Part shown: positions 1 to 8,962 of the stretch, one piece after another
How positions within the stretch are numbered: the first letter of the stretch is position 1
How the letters are laid out: each line of letters begins with the position of its first letter
Source of the DNA: an uncultured Eubacteriales bacterium
GTDB taxonomy: Bacteria; Bacillota; Clostridia; Oscillospirales; Oscillospiraceae
Direction of reading: 5' to 3'
DNA length: 34,355 bases
Assembly: GCA_900549475.1 (NCBI GenBank)
Contig: UROF01000026.1
Span: 1-34,355, forward strand
Notes under the pieces: generated by a model
The model's database searches: none
Told to the model about the DNA's origin: nothing
What the model saw: only the letters and a program-made list of their open reading frames with translations
Translations under genes and position numbers: made by a program

Positions 1-871
<871 letters not shown>

Positions 872-954
872 TTCGCATGACCTCTTTTCTGATGTGATCC
901 TCCTGATACAGAAAGCATTCTGCGGCAGGAAGTCCAAAATACTCACATATACAT

Positions 955-983
955 ATAATACACAGCCTGGAGGATAAAGTCAA
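955..983 (-). promoter_or_regulatory. Sigma-A-type promoter of pckA
   Basis: On the minus strand TTGACT, a 17-base spacer, then TATTAT. The predicted start near 948 gives a leader of about 77 bases ending in the AGAGGT ribosome binding site. I see no other gene in the 343-base gap 872-1214; an open frame at 801-1154 (minus) spans this promoter and the pckA start and is not convincing. Confidence 0.75.
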
Positions 984-1162
984 TTGCCGGAATCGTGGGA
1001 AGTTGGAGTTGTCCCTCTCCCAATATTGTGAAAAATGTGTCATAGACAAAGAAAGTTGTGGGGGAGAGGGAAAAACTTGGCCAATTGCATAAAAGTGTGA
1101 CTCATGCTGCGGCTTAGCGGAGAGAAACTGCGTTAGGGCTGTCCCGTGGGTCACCGCTATTG

Positions 1163-1200
1163 AAAAAAAGACCGCTGCAGGGCAAAGCTCTGCAGCGGTC
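1163..1200 (-). terminator. Rho-independent terminator of the 5'-nucleotidase gene
   Basis: Perfect 11-bp stem (GACCGCTGCAG at 1170-1180 with its complement at 1190-1200), 9-base loop, followed on the minus strand by a run of seven T. It lies 14 bases beyond the stop codon at 1215. Confidence 0.92.
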
Positions 1201-1214
1201 TCACATTATTGTAT

Positions 1215-3218
1215 TTATGCGGCGGGAACAGTCAGTACCTGGCCTGCATAGATAAGGTTGGGGCTGGCCAGGATGTCTTTGTTGGCCTCGTAAAGATCCG
1301 ACCACTTGTAGCCGGTGCCGTAAAGCTTCTGGGCAATGGACCACAGGCAGTCGCCGGCCTTGACGGTATAGGTTTCGGTAGGCTCAGGCTGGGGTTCCGG
1401 CTCGGGCTCAGGCTCAGGAGTAGGCTCGGTTTCCCCCTCCTCCAGCGGGGGCAGCTTGCCCTCAGCACGAAGGGCGGGGCCATTGAGGGAAGCCACATTG
1501 GGCGTCCGGCCGTCCTCAGAGGTGGGAATGGTCAGCTCGCCGCTGCGCACCATATCATAAATGAGATCCTTCTGGGGATCATTCAGATCAGCGCCCACGA
1601 TCTTCCAGTTGTTGTCGCATACGGGCTCCAGAGGCTTGCCCAGGTTTGCCACATACTCGGTAATCATGTCGCGGACAGCGCCGCCCTCATAGACCACGTC
1701 TTCGGCGTTAATGAGGCCCGCACTTACCAGGCCGCCGTAACGATAGTTGTTGAGGGCCAGGACGAGCTCTGTGTCATCAGCCAGAGGCTCACCCTTGTAG
1801 GTGACATTGATGATGCGTTCCCCGGCGGGCTTGGAGATGTCGATTTCGTAGTTGACGCCAGCGAACATATCATAGTTGTACATCCGGATGTCGGGATTGA
1901 AACTGATGGTCACATCGCCGGGCTGATACTGGTTGAAGAAGTTGCCGGCCTGCTGTTCCATAATGGCCTTCAGCTGCTTGCCGGTAACCTTTACTGCGAA
2001 GAGGGTGTTGTCATATTTGTAGATCTTTACGCTGTCCCTGTGGAGGAAGGGTCCCTTTTCCAGGTTGGAATCCTCGGTAAAGAGGGCGGCTAGGGACACA
2101 TCAGCGCCGGACGCCTCCATCTGAACGATATTCACAAGGTCGGTAATGGGGTTATCCTGGATGATGGCGGCGGGGATGCCGGGCAGCACATAGACAGGAT
2201 CCATAAAGGTCTCTGCGACCTCACCGACCTCCTTGGATGCCAGGGCCAGGCTCTTCTCGTGAAGATCCTTCATCTTCTCCATGAAGTCAGCGTCCGGCGT
2301 GACGGCAGAGCAGTCCAGAAGCTCGGAGGTAGTCTTGTCCTCCTCGATGGTCCACTTGTCGCCTTCCTGCTTCAGGGTGAAGGTCATCTTGCCGACAAAA
2401 GCGCCGTTATTGGCGGGCTCCAGAACAGGAACGCCGGCGATTTCCTCATCCACTTGAGCGTGGGCGTGTCCGATGAACAGACCGTCCAGCTGGTCAGCAT
2501 ATTTCTCAGCAATCTGCCGCATACCTTCGGCGCCATATTCACCGTCCAGACCATAGTGGATGGCCCCGATGATCACATCAGCCTTACCTTCCAGCTCGGA
2601 GAGGATCTTGCCGGTCTCTTCCATGGGAGTGGTAAAGGTCATGTTGTTATAGTGAGTGGGGTCGGAGGCCTCCCACTGAGGAATGTGGGGAGCATCGATG
2701 CCGAAGATGGCAACCTTTACGCCCTCTACCTCAAAGATCGTGTAGGCGTCCTGCCAGCGGGTGCCGTCGGCCTTGTAGATGTTGCCGGCCAGAGTTTTGC
2801 CCTCAAAGGCGGCAATGGCTTTTTCCAGACTGGAAAACTCAAAGTTAAACTCATGATTTCCCAGAACCCATGCGTCATAGCCCAGGGTATTCATGGCCTC
2901 GATCATGGGGTGGATTTCCTCGTTGCGGAATTCCTGGATGTAGTTGGCCTGCAGGCTGTCGCCTGTGTCGATCAGCAGAAGGTCTGGGTCTGCCGCCCGC
3001 TCCTGAGCCACAATGGTGGCAACGTGGGCCATGCTGGTCTTGTTCTCCTTATTGGCGGCATAGTCGAAGGGGTTGACCATGCCATGGAGATCGCTGGTCT
3101 GCAGAATGGTGACGGTTACCTCGTCCCCATCCGCTGCGAAGCCGGGTGCAGCCAGTCCCAGAACCATGATCAAGGTCAGGACCAGCGCCAGCGCGCGCCT
3201 GCGCATGATGCTCTTCAT
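1215..3218 (-). CDS. Secreted 5'-nucleotidase / 2',3'-cyclic phosphodiesterase family protein with C-terminal LysM
   Basis: A 667-residue exported metallophosphoesterase of the UshA/CpdB/YfkN family. The start at 3218 is preceded by GGGAGG at 8 bases; an upstream in-frame ATG at 3329 lies beyond the promoter and is rejected. Residues 1-29 are a signal peptide ending GFAA. The metal-site motifs appear in order: TSDLHG (D43, H45), IDTGDS (D84), GNHEF (N121, H122), a later HYGLDGEYG and GHAHAQ. A 5'-nucleotidase C-terminal domain occupies about residues 330-540, then a Pro/Glu-rich linker (about 590-612) and a LysM domain (about 616-666, YTVKAGDCLWSIAQKLYG). It probably hydrolyses extracellular nucleotides while LysM holds it to peptidoglycan. 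Substrate is not predictable from sequence. Confidence 0.93.
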   Translation of the reverse strand: MKSIMRRRALALVLTLIMVLGLAAPGFAADGDEVTVTILQTSDLHGMVNPFDYAANKENKTSMAHVATIVAQERAADPDLLLIDTGDSLQANYIQEFRNEEIHPMIEAMNTLGYDAWVLGNHEFNFEFSSLEKAIAAFEGKTLAGNIYKADGTRWQDAYTIFEVEGVKVAIFGIDAPHIPQWEASDPTHYNNMTFTTPMEETGKILSELEGKADVIIGAIHYGLDGEYGAEGMRQIAEKYADQLDGLFIGHAHAQVDEEIAGVPVLEPANNGAFVGKMTFTLKQEGDKWTIEEDKTTSELLDCSAVTPDADFMEKMKDLHEKSLALASKEVGEVAETFMDPVYVLPGIPAAIIQDNPITDLVNIVQMEASGADVSLAALFTEDSNLEKGPFLHRDSVKIYKYDNTLFAVKVTGKQLKAIMEQQAGNFFNQYQPGDVTISFNPDIRMYNYDMFAGVNYEIDISKPAGERIINVTYKGEPLADDTELVLALNNYRYGGLVSAGLINAEDVVYEGGAVRDMITEYVANLGKPLEPVCDNNWKIVGADLNDPQKDLIYDMVRSGELTIPTSEDGRTPNVASLNGPALRAEGKLPPLEEGETEPTPEPEPEPEPQPEPTETYTVKAGDCLWSIAQKLYGTGYKWSDLYEANKDILASPNLIYAGQVLTVPAA

Positions 3219-3270
3219 TGTTAAAACCTCCCAATCAGATTCGATCCGGCACAGGCCAGATTGCGGATAA

Positions 3271-3299
3271 AGTATACAATAAAAGGGGCGAAAATACAA
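3271..3299 (-). promoter_or_regulatory. Promoter of the 5'-nucleotidase gene
   Basis: TTGTAT, 17 bases, TATACT on the minus strand, 53 bases upstream of the ATG at 3218. Confidence 0.65.
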
Positions 3300-3445
3300 G
3301 ATATTATATAAATAATACACAAATCGCATAAAAGTGCAAATCTAACAAATCACAAATATGTACGTTTAAGACCACGGGTATACACCGGAACCTGTAATGA
3401 AGCTGAAATAGGGGAATGGCCGTTCAGAATGTTGTAAAATGGCGG

Positions 3446-3475
3446 TTGTGCTTTTCCCTGCCCAGGGCGTATAAT
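3446..3475 (+). promoter_or_regulatory. Promoter of the two-gene nuclease unit
   Basis: TTGTGC, 18-base spacer, perfect TATAAT. Start expected near 3482, about 100 bases upstream of the first gene. The remainder of the divergent gap 3219-3581 shows no further gene. Confidence 0.65.
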
Positions 3476-3581
3476 TAGTACATTGTCGTTCTGGAGAAAG
3501 AGGCAGTGTCCCGATTATAGGACAGCAGATATGATATGCTGCCGTTGTCCCAAGAATCAGCCCAAGAGAAAGGAAGGAAAA

Positions 3582-3995
3582 ATGATTGCCATCGTCTGCT
3601 TGGATGATAAAAATGGTATGAGCTTTAACCATCGCCGGCAGAGCCGGGATGTTTGCCTGCGCACTTGGGTGATGGAGATGACAAGGGGAAGCCGCCTGTG
3701 GATGTCGGACTACTCAGCGGGGCAGTTTTCTGAGAAAGAAAGAGAGGGAATCTGGGTCAGCAATTCCTTTCTGGAGAAGGCCGGGGAAGGCGACTATGTT
3801 TTTGTGGAAGATGATGCACTGGCTCCCTATGAAAGGAAAGTGGAAAAGCTGGTGGTTTTTCGCTGGAACCGGGTTTACCCTGGGGACCGGTATTTTGACC
3901 TGGATTTGACGGGAGGCCAGTGGCACAAAGCAGAAACGAGGGATTTTCCCGGGAAATCCCACAAGAGGATCACAATGGAGGTATACACACGGTGA
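3582..3995 (+). CDS. Conserved hypothetical protein, 137 aa
   Basis: The protein starts MIAIVCLDDKNGMSFNHRRQ. ATG at 3582 has AAGGAAGG just upstream; the open frame extends to 3483 but that part is not protein-like and overlaps the promoter. No signal peptide or membrane segment. The N-terminal strand followed by DDKNG-F-N-RRQS resembles short hypothetical proteins that I associate with Clostridia, sometimes with a dihydrofolate-reductase-like start, but I recognise no catalytic motif and assign no function. Its last four bases overlap the start of the nuclease gene, so the two are co-translated and may be functionally linked. Confidence 0.75.
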   Translation: MIAIVCLDDKNGMSFNHRRQSRDVCLRTWVMEMTRGSRLWMSDYSAGQFSEKEREGIWVSNSFLEKAGEGDYVFVEDDALAPYERKVEKLVVFRWNRVYPGDRYFDLDLTGGQWHKAETRDFPGKSHKRITMEVYTR

Positions 3996-4861
3996 AGAAA
4001 AAGATGATTTCTGGGATGTTGCTTTTGGCGCTCCTGTTGACGCTGGCGGTTGGCTGCGCTGCTGAGGTGATGAAAGGACCGTCGGTAACGCTGGAAAATA
4101 TCCCAGAGTATAGTGGGGCGGCGTATGTAGCGGTAAATGACAATGAGCCCTATTTTACCCAGGAAGAGATTACTGACGAGGCTTTTGAAACATATAGTGA
4201 CCTGGACGCATTGGGCCGCTGCGGTGTGACCTGCGCCAGTGTGGGGCTGGAACTGATGCCCACAGAGGAGCGGGGGGATATCGGGTCGGTAAAGCCCACA
4301 GGCTGGCACACAGTGAAATACGACTGTGTGGATGGGAAATATCTCTATAACCGCTGCCACCTTATCGGGTACCAGCTCACGGGAGAGAATGCCAACGAGC
4401 GGAATCTGATCACCGGCACCCGCTATCTGAATATCGAAGGGATGCTGCCCTTTGAGAACATGGTGGCAGACTATGTGGAGGAGACAGAAAATCATGTGAT
4501 GTACCGAGTGACTCCCATCTATGACGGGGATAACCTGGTGGCGGGAGGCGTCCTGATGGAGGGGTATTCGGTGGAAGACGAGGGAGCGGGTATCTGCTTT
4601 TGCGTGTATGCCTATAATGTGCAGCCCGGGGTGGAGATCGATTACGCTACGGGAGAAAGCTGGCTGGCGGGAGAGGGGAGCACCTCCGGCAGTGAGAGCG
4701 ATGACGTTGCCTACATATTGAATACCAGCAGCAAAAAATTCCATGATCCCTCCTGCTCCGGAGCGGAAGATATCAAGGAGAGCAACAAGGAGGTATTTAC
4801 CGGCAGTCGGGAGGAGCTGATTGCCCAGGGCTATTCTCCCTGCGGACGGTGCAAGCCGTGA
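3992..4861 (+). CDS. Lipoprotein DNA/RNA non-specific endonuclease
   Basis: 289 residues from GTG 3992, which overlaps the preceding stop (GTGA) and has GGAGG 10 bases upstream. Residues 1-22 form a hydrophobic signal ending AVGC, so the mature protein probably carries lipid on C22. The central region (about 50-230) is a NUC1/EndA-type DNA/RNA non-specific nuclease domain; the segment YLYNRCHLIGYQLTG corresponds to the DRGH-like active-site motif with H123 as likely general base, followed by ENANERNLITGTRYLN containing the metal-site Asn. Residues about 235-289 form a separate tail (LNTSSKKFHDPSC ... GYSPCGRC) with paired Cys and His, a zinc-binding-like module found on other clostridial surface proteins. 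Likely role: degradation or uptake of extracellular DNA. Family confident; physiological role inferred. Confidence 0.9.
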   Translation: MKKKMISGMLLLALLLTLAVGCAAEVMKGPSVTLENIPEYSGAAYVAVNDNEPYFTQEEITDEAFETYSDLDALGRCGVTCASVGLELMPTEERGDIGSVKPTGWHTVKYDCVDGKYLYNRCHLIGYQLTGENANERNLITGTRYLNIEGMLPFENMVADYVEETENHVMYRVTPIYDGDNLVAGGVLMEGYSVEDEGAGICFCVYAYNVQPGVEIDYATGESWLAGEGSTSGSESDDVAYILNTSSKKFHDPSCSGAEDIKESNKEVFTGSREELIAQGYSPCGRCKP

Positions 4862-4891
4862 TTATAATGATGCTGCGGTGCATAACAAAGA

Positions 4892-4934
4892 AGGCAGGAC
4901 TGAGGTCGATTCCTCAGTCCTGCCTGTTATTTTG
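4892..4934 (+). terminator. Rho-independent terminator after the nuclease gene
   Basis: Perfect 13-bp stem AGGCAGGACTGAG (4892-4904) / CTCAGTCCTGCCT (4913-4925), 8-base loop, then TTATTTT. Confidence 0.88.
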
Positions 4935-4983
4935 GGAAAACACCGTGCACACAAATGCGGGGGATGAAGGTATATGGCAGCTA

Positions 4984-5118
4984 TCAGGAGCTGCCGTAGA
5001 TTTTGCGGGCTATCTTTTGGTATTCATCTTGGGTAATGATACCTCTTTGACGGAGAACGCAGTTGAAATAGTTCAGCCACAGCTGTCGTGCCATAGCTTC
5101 TCTGGTGGGTATGGTCAT
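4984..5118 (-). CDS. Small conserved protein, 44 aa (SHOCT-like)
   Basis: The protein begins MTIPTREAMARQLWLNYFN and ends EYQKIARKIYGSS. ATG 5116-5118 is preceded by AGGAGG at 7 bases. Composition is plausible for a real soluble helical protein: a short helix, RGIITQDEYQKI (the turn-helix pattern seen in SHOCT-type tails), then stop. Similar 40-60 aa proteins accompany clostridial accessory genes, but I cannot name a function. Its ribosome binding site sits in a hairpin (separate entry). It lies downstream of the LysR gene on the same strand, with a 181-base gap (5119-5299) in which I see no other gene. Confidence 0.6.
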   Translation of the reverse strand: MTIPTREAMARQLWLNYFNCVLRQRGIITQDEYQKIARKIYGSS

Positions 5119-5124
5119 GTTATC

Positions 5125-5139
5125 CCTCCTGAAAGGAGG
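5125..5139 (-). promoter_or_regulatory. Hairpin that occludes the ribosome binding site of the 44-aa gene
   Basis: On the minus strand CCTCCT-TTC-AGGAGG: the 3' arm is the Shine-Dalgarno sequence of the small gene and the 5' arm is its exact complement. Such a 6-bp stem would hide the site unless opened, for example by an upstream ribosome or a factor. Confidence 0.5.
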
Positions 5140-5299
5140 ATAGCCTGTTACGGCAGGTTTTATACAGCAATTGCCCCGTGGGCTGACCATACCCTTAAAA
5201 AAGAGACGCTGTTGGCCCGCGGCGCAGCGGCAAGAGAGGGCTGCCTCATCAGCCTTCAGAAATCCAACTTGGCCGCCTGCTTTGCCTGATCCTGTTTGC

Positions 5300-6190
5300 C
5301 TATCCCTGCTGGCAGATTTTTTCGCTCAGATAGGTGAGATAGCCTAGCTCTCTGGAATGAAAATCCATATTTTTCCGCTTGAAATAAATCATCACGAAGC
5401 GGCTGGCGTGTCCGGTAAGGGGCCTGCAAATGCAATTGTGACGAATGGCATCCGGCTCGTCCACAGAGAGGATGGTGGAAATGAAACCCTCCAAATGAAT
5501 GGCGTCATATGTGCTGGCGCGGTCCGAAAGCCTGAGCACTGTGCGGGTATCCTCCAGCAGCAGATCTTCATCGCTGACATCAATATCCGCCACAAATTTA
5601 TACTTTTTCAGTTCGTCAAAGGGTACGACGTCAAGCTTCGCCAATGGGTGGGACTGGGACATGAGAATGGAGACATCCAGCTCAATATCTGTCACATACA
5701 GATCCAGATCCCGCTCCTTTGCCATGCGCCTGAACCGATCCAGCTGGTTCTGCTGAACAACCAAGACACCGATACGCCCTTTGTTCGTAGCAATAGAATC
5801 AATTACCCGGTTAATGCCGAATTCCTGAAAGGTATCCCGATAAACGCCCTTGGGCCGGGAGCGAATAAAATCATAAAAGCAGTGCATGGCGTAAGAAAAG
5901 CGGGAACTGACAATGGAGAGATTTTCCTCCTCACGCACCTGCCGGCCAATTTCCAGCATGGCTTCATAGTCTGACACCATACGCTCTGCATAGCGGAAAA
6001 AGCGAGCGCCTTGAGGCGAAGCCACAATGCCATTTTGCCCCCGCTCGAAAATCGGATATCCCAGTTCTCCTTCCACTGACTTAATGATGCTGCTCAATCC
6101 TGACTGGGAGAGATACAAGACTTTGGCGGCGGCATTGATAGAGCCGCAGCGCCAGACCTCCAATATGTAGTTGAGATACTCAATCTTCAT
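5300..6190 (-). CDS. LysR-family transcriptional regulator
   Basis: 296 residues from ATG 6190 (GGGAG at 7 bases; a GTG two codons earlier is possible). Residues 1-60 hold the winged helix-turn-helix (LNYILEVWRCGSINAAAKVLYLSQSGLSSIIKSVEGELG), residues about 90-290 the effector-binding domain. It is divergent from the flavin operon beginning at 6378, the arrangement typical of a LysR protein controlling its neighbour. The effector may be the ligand captured by the solute-binding lipoprotein at the operon's end; that is inference. Confidence 0.93.
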   Translation of the reverse strand: MKIEYLNYILEVWRCGSINAAAKVLYLSQSGLSSIIKSVEGELGYPIFERGQNGIVASPQGARFFRYAERMVSDYEAMLEIGRQVREEENLSIVSSRFSYAMHCFYDFIRSRPKGVYRDTFQEFGINRVIDSIATNKGRIGVLVVQQNQLDRFRRMAKERDLDLYVTDIELDVSILMSQSHPLAKLDVVPFDELKKYKFVADIDVSDEDLLLEDTRTVLRLSDRASTYDAIHLEGFISTILSVDEPDAIRHNCICRPLTGHASRFVMIYFKRKNMDFHSRELGYLTYLSEKICQQG

Positions 6191-6230
6191 GGCCACGCTC
6201 CCAATGTAAGAAAAAAGTATATTTATTGAT

Positions 6231-6259
6231 AGTATAACCAGCCGTCACGCCAAATGCAA
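6231..6259 (-). promoter_or_regulatory. Promoter of the LysR gene
   Basis: TTGCAT, 17 bases, TATACT on the minus strand, 41 bases from the start codon. Confidence 0.65.
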
Positions 6260-6334
6260 GGGGCTCACCCGCGGGGGTATCTGGTTTTCTGATATCTCCA
6301 CGAATTGTGCGATAATCCTCATTTCCCGACGGTA

Positions 6335-6343
6335 TGCTACAAT
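6335..6343 (+). promoter_or_regulatory. Extended -10 promoter of the flavin operon
   Basis: TGCTACAAT is an extended -10 element without a recognisable -35 at the proper distance. A weak -35 fits a promoter that needs LysR activation. The first start codon follows 34 bases later. Confidence 0.5.
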
Positions 6344-6377
6344 ACATACAGAAATCCACAGCGGGAGGTGTTTCGTT

Positions 6378-7244
6378 TTGGGCGAGTTGGCCATTAAAAA
6401 GCGGACCAGAGAAGGAGATGTCTCCATTTTGGAGCATTTGTTTTGGAGCGTGCAGCCGCCGGAAGGACTGATCTGGGGCGACTACTACCGTGCAGAAAAT
6501 TTCTTTGCGCCCCACTTTCCAGGGGACGAGGGATACCACGGGATCCTGGAGGTAGTGCAAAGAGACGGTCGCCTGGTTATGGTGGAATACAATGAGATCA
6601 ATGCCTCGTCGTATTACATCCGCCGCTTCCAGGGTGTATCAAAGCGGCTATCTGACTATGGTTTTTTCCAGGCCGGCAAAGCCAGAACCGCAAAAACCGG
6701 TGTTGTGCTGGTCAACGGGCTTACCCACCTGGAAAAGCAGATGCTGGAGGAAAACCGGCTAACAGGAGAATTTGATCTTCTTACCGGCGCTTCCAACAGT
6801 ATCAAACGATCCATGCTGCCTTTGGCAGAAGAAATTTCCGCCCGTCTGGACAAACCATCCGGGGAAGTATATTATGGACTTTCCAAGCAATTAGAGCCGG
6901 GCGTCACAGGCCGGCTTCAGGTTGTTCGCAAAGCGGGGAAGTTTATCCGCTTCCACTACGATGAAATATTTGCCGACCGCCAGGAGGACATCGCCGATCC
7001 TGAACTTAAGCCCTATTACCGGCAGTCCAAATACGATGCGCCGGACTACATTTCTACCTCCGGTGCGGGCTTCAACACACTGGTGGATTATCTCCGGCGT
7101 TCCGTGCTCCAGTCCCAAAATCTGCTGGATCTCAGTGGACTGCCCTTTACCGAAGGCCCCCGGCGGGCTGAAGAATGGGACCGGTATCTGCTTTTGGCTG
7201 AAGAGCTTCAGAAGGGTATCTCCCAGCGGGAGTCCCGGCCATGA
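6378..7244 (+). CDS. Cytoplasmic FMN-binding-type protein with ApbE flavinylation motif
   Basis: 288 residues from TTG 6378 (GGGAGG at 9 bases). No signal peptide or transmembrane segment. Residues about 52-95 (GYHGILEVVQRDGRLVMVEY, then SSYYIRRFQG) have the strand-turn-strand pattern of FMN-binding domains related to NqrC/RnfG and pheromone-lipoprotein repeats. Residues 133-139 read DLLTGAS, matching the D-x-x-[S/T]-G-A-[S/T] motif at which ApbE attaches FMN through a phosphoester bond; S139 would be the acceptor. A second domain of similar order (LQVVRKAGKFIRFHYDE, about 176-200) may be a degenerate repeat. The stop overlaps the start of the ApbE gene by 4 bases, strongly suggesting the two work together. 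The protein family is recognised only by pattern; the exact reaction is unknown. Confidence 0.75.
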   Translation: MGELAIKKRTREGDVSILEHLFWSVQPPEGLIWGDYYRAENFFAPHFPGDEGYHGILEVVQRDGRLVMVEYNEINASSYYIRRFQGVSKRLSDYGFFQAGKARTAKTGVVLVNGLTHLEKQMLEENRLTGEFDLLTGASNSIKRSMLPLAEEISARLDKPSGEVYYGLSKQLEPGVTGRLQVVRKAGKFIRFHYDEIFADRQEDIADPELKPYYRQSKYDAPDYISTSGAGFNTLVDYLRRSVLQSQNLLDLSGLPFTEGPRRAEEWDRYLLLAEELQKGISQRESRP

Positions 7245-8182
7245 TTACCCACTGCTTTCCCCTGTATAACACCCTTTGTGATTTGGGCATATGCCTGGAA
7301 GGGGCGGCAGGGGATGCCGTTCTGGCAGCCGGAGAAGTGGAAGCCAGGCGCATCGACAGGCTTCTCAACCGGTATTCCCCGGTGTCTGCTTTGTCCCGGC
7401 TCAGCCGCGAATATCGCCCCTATGTACCCTATGCTGTTGATGGAGTGCTGTGGGGTGTGCTGGCGGTATGTGAGCGGTTCAGACAGCTTACCGGCGGTGC
7501 GTTCCATATGGCCACAGGGAGTATCAGTGACCTGTGGGACTTCGGCGGAACAGCGCCCCGACGTCCCCCGCCGGAACAGCTGAGGGAGCAAGTGGATAAG
7601 ATAGCGCGCTGCCGGATCGATATGGATCGGGAAGAGAAGACCATTTCCCTGAGCGAGCCCGGTATACTGTTCGATCTGGGTGGCGCAGGCAAAGGGTATG
7701 CTGTGGAGCGGGTAGCCGCACTGCTCCAAGGCAGCGGTGCCAGCGCCGGTTATGTGAATTTTGGCGGCAATCTCTTTGCGTGGGGCAATTGCCCTGGCGC
7801 AGCGCACTCCGGCTGGGTTACCGGGATCCAGCACCCCGGAAAGCCAAGAGGACACAGCATTTGCCGTGTTCTCCTGAAAAACAGCAGCATTTCCACCTCC
7901 GCAGGGTATGATCGCTTCTTTCAGGAGGGGGATCACGTCTGGCACCATATTCTGGATCCACGGCTGGGGCTGCCCGTTCAGACGGACCTGGCCAGCGCCA
8001 CGGTGATTACCCCTTCCGCGATGGAGGCGGATATCCTCTCCACCTCTTGTTTTCTCCTGGGGAGCAAAAAAGCAGGGGAGCTTCTGGCCGGATTGCCGGA
8101 GACGGGAGGAATTTTTGTGCTGCGGGATGGTCATGTGGAAACGGCAGGTTCACTGCAGCCTCAGCTGCTGAAAACGGAATAA
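7241..8182 (+). CDS. apbE: FAD:protein FMN transferase (ApbE family)
   Basis: 313 residues. Family signatures: FDLGGAGKGYAVERV (about 147-161), GYVNFGGNLFAWG (about 170-182), SISTSAGYDRFF, HHILDPRLGLPV and the metal-binding ATVITPSAMEADILST near the end. ApbE takes FMN from FAD and attaches it to Ser/Thr in a D-x-x-[S/T]-G-A-[S/T] target, with Mg2+. Unlike most ApbE proteins this one has no signal peptide (starts MITHCFPLYNTLCDLGIC), so it should act in the cytoplasm, consistent with the cytoplasmic target encoded immediately upstream. ATG 7241 overlaps the previous stop. Confidence 0.93.
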   Translation: MITHCFPLYNTLCDLGICLEGAAGDAVLAAGEVEARRIDRLLNRYSPVSALSRLSREYRPYVPYAVDGVLWGVLAVCERFRQLTGGAFHMATGSISDLWDFGGTAPRRPPPEQLREQVDKIARCRIDMDREEKTISLSEPGILFDLGGAGKGYAVERVAALLQGSGASAGYVNFGGNLFAWGNCPGAAHSGWVTGIQHPGKPRGHSICRVLLKNSSISTSAGYDRFFQEGDHVWHHILDPRLGLPVQTDLASATVITPSAMEADILSTSCFLLGSKKAGELLAGLPETGGIFVLRDGHVETAGSLQPQLLKTE

Positions 8183-8204
8183 GACTGGGAAAGGAAGTAA
8201 CACT

Positions 8205-8954
8205 GTGGAAAAAGAAACAATCAAAGTTCACGACACCCGGGTCACCGGCATCTCCCGTCAGGAAGCCGGCGCTCTGGTGACAATTGCGCTGAAAGGAATC
8301 TCCTTCCAGCCAGGGCAATTTCTGATGGTCAAAACCTGCGACGGTGAGGTCCGTTGGGGTTACCCCTATCTGATTGAGGAGGCAGGACCGGAGAGCGTTA
8401 CCGTTCTGGCTCCGGCACGCAGCGACCTCTACCGTCAATTGCCCGACAGCGAGGTTGCCGTATGGGGGCCCCGGGGACGGGGCCCCCTGGCAGATGGTGA
8501 TGGCACCGTTATCCTGGTGGCGCAGCCTGCTACGGTTGACCGGATCCTGCCCTTCCTTCGCAGCACGTCACACCGCTGCAGTCTCCTGCTGATGGTAGGG
8601 GAGAACCCGCAGGGGAACTGCCAGCTTTTCAACGAGCAGATCTCCACGGTATGCATCAATGGTGTGGAACCGCTGTGCGTGGCATTGGAGGGAATGGATG
8701 ACAGCCAGATCATTGCTGCGCTGAATCCCCGGGAAATGCTGGAATTCAGAAACTTTGCTCCTCGTGAGATCCAGCAGAAAACCTGGATGTTCATGCCCAC
8801 TAAGATTGGCTGCGGCATTGGCGCTTGCGTCGGCTGCGTGGTGCACAGCAGCGAAGCCCCCTTTGGCATTAAAATCTGCGAGGAAGGCCCCTTCCTCCGG
8901 CTGGACCGGGTGGATCTGGAGGCCGATATCCACAGCTTTGTGACGAGAGTATAG
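8205..8954 (+). CDS. PyrK-like dihydroorotate dehydrogenase electron-transfer subunit paralog
   Basis: 249 residues from GTG 8205 (GGAAAGGAAG upstream). The N-terminal third is a ferredoxin-reductase-type FAD-binding barrel (FQPGQFLMVKTCDGEVRWGYPY, about 36-57), though the canonical RPYS flavin motif is replaced by RWGYPY. A nucleotide-binding-like middle domain follows (VILVAQPATVDRILPFL). The C-terminus has the PyrK [2Fe-2S] site C-x4-C-x2-C-x13-C (GCGIGACVGCVV ... KICEEGP). In PyrK these carry electrons between NAD and the PyrD flavin. Here the partner is the PyrD-like protein encoded 8 bases downstream. Placement beside ApbE and a transporter lipoprotein, not pyrimidine genes, argues for a paralogous role. 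Confidence 0.85.
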   Translation: MEKETIKVHDTRVTGISRQEAGALVTIALKGISFQPGQFLMVKTCDGEVRWGYPYLIEEAGPESVTVLAPARSDLYRQLPDSEVAVWGPRGRGPLADGDGTVILVAQPATVDRILPFLRSTSHRCSLLLMVGENPQGNCQLFNEQISTVCINGVEPLCVALEGMDDSQIIAALNPREMLEFRNFAPREIQQKTWMFMPTKIGCGIGACVGCVVHSSEAPFGIKICEEGPFLRLDRVDLEADIHSFVTRV

Positions 8955-8962
8955 GTGATACC

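Noticed and set aside
1209..2093. Plus-strand frame opposite the nucleotidase gene
   Set aside because: Antisense shadow without a ribosome binding site or recognisable domain.
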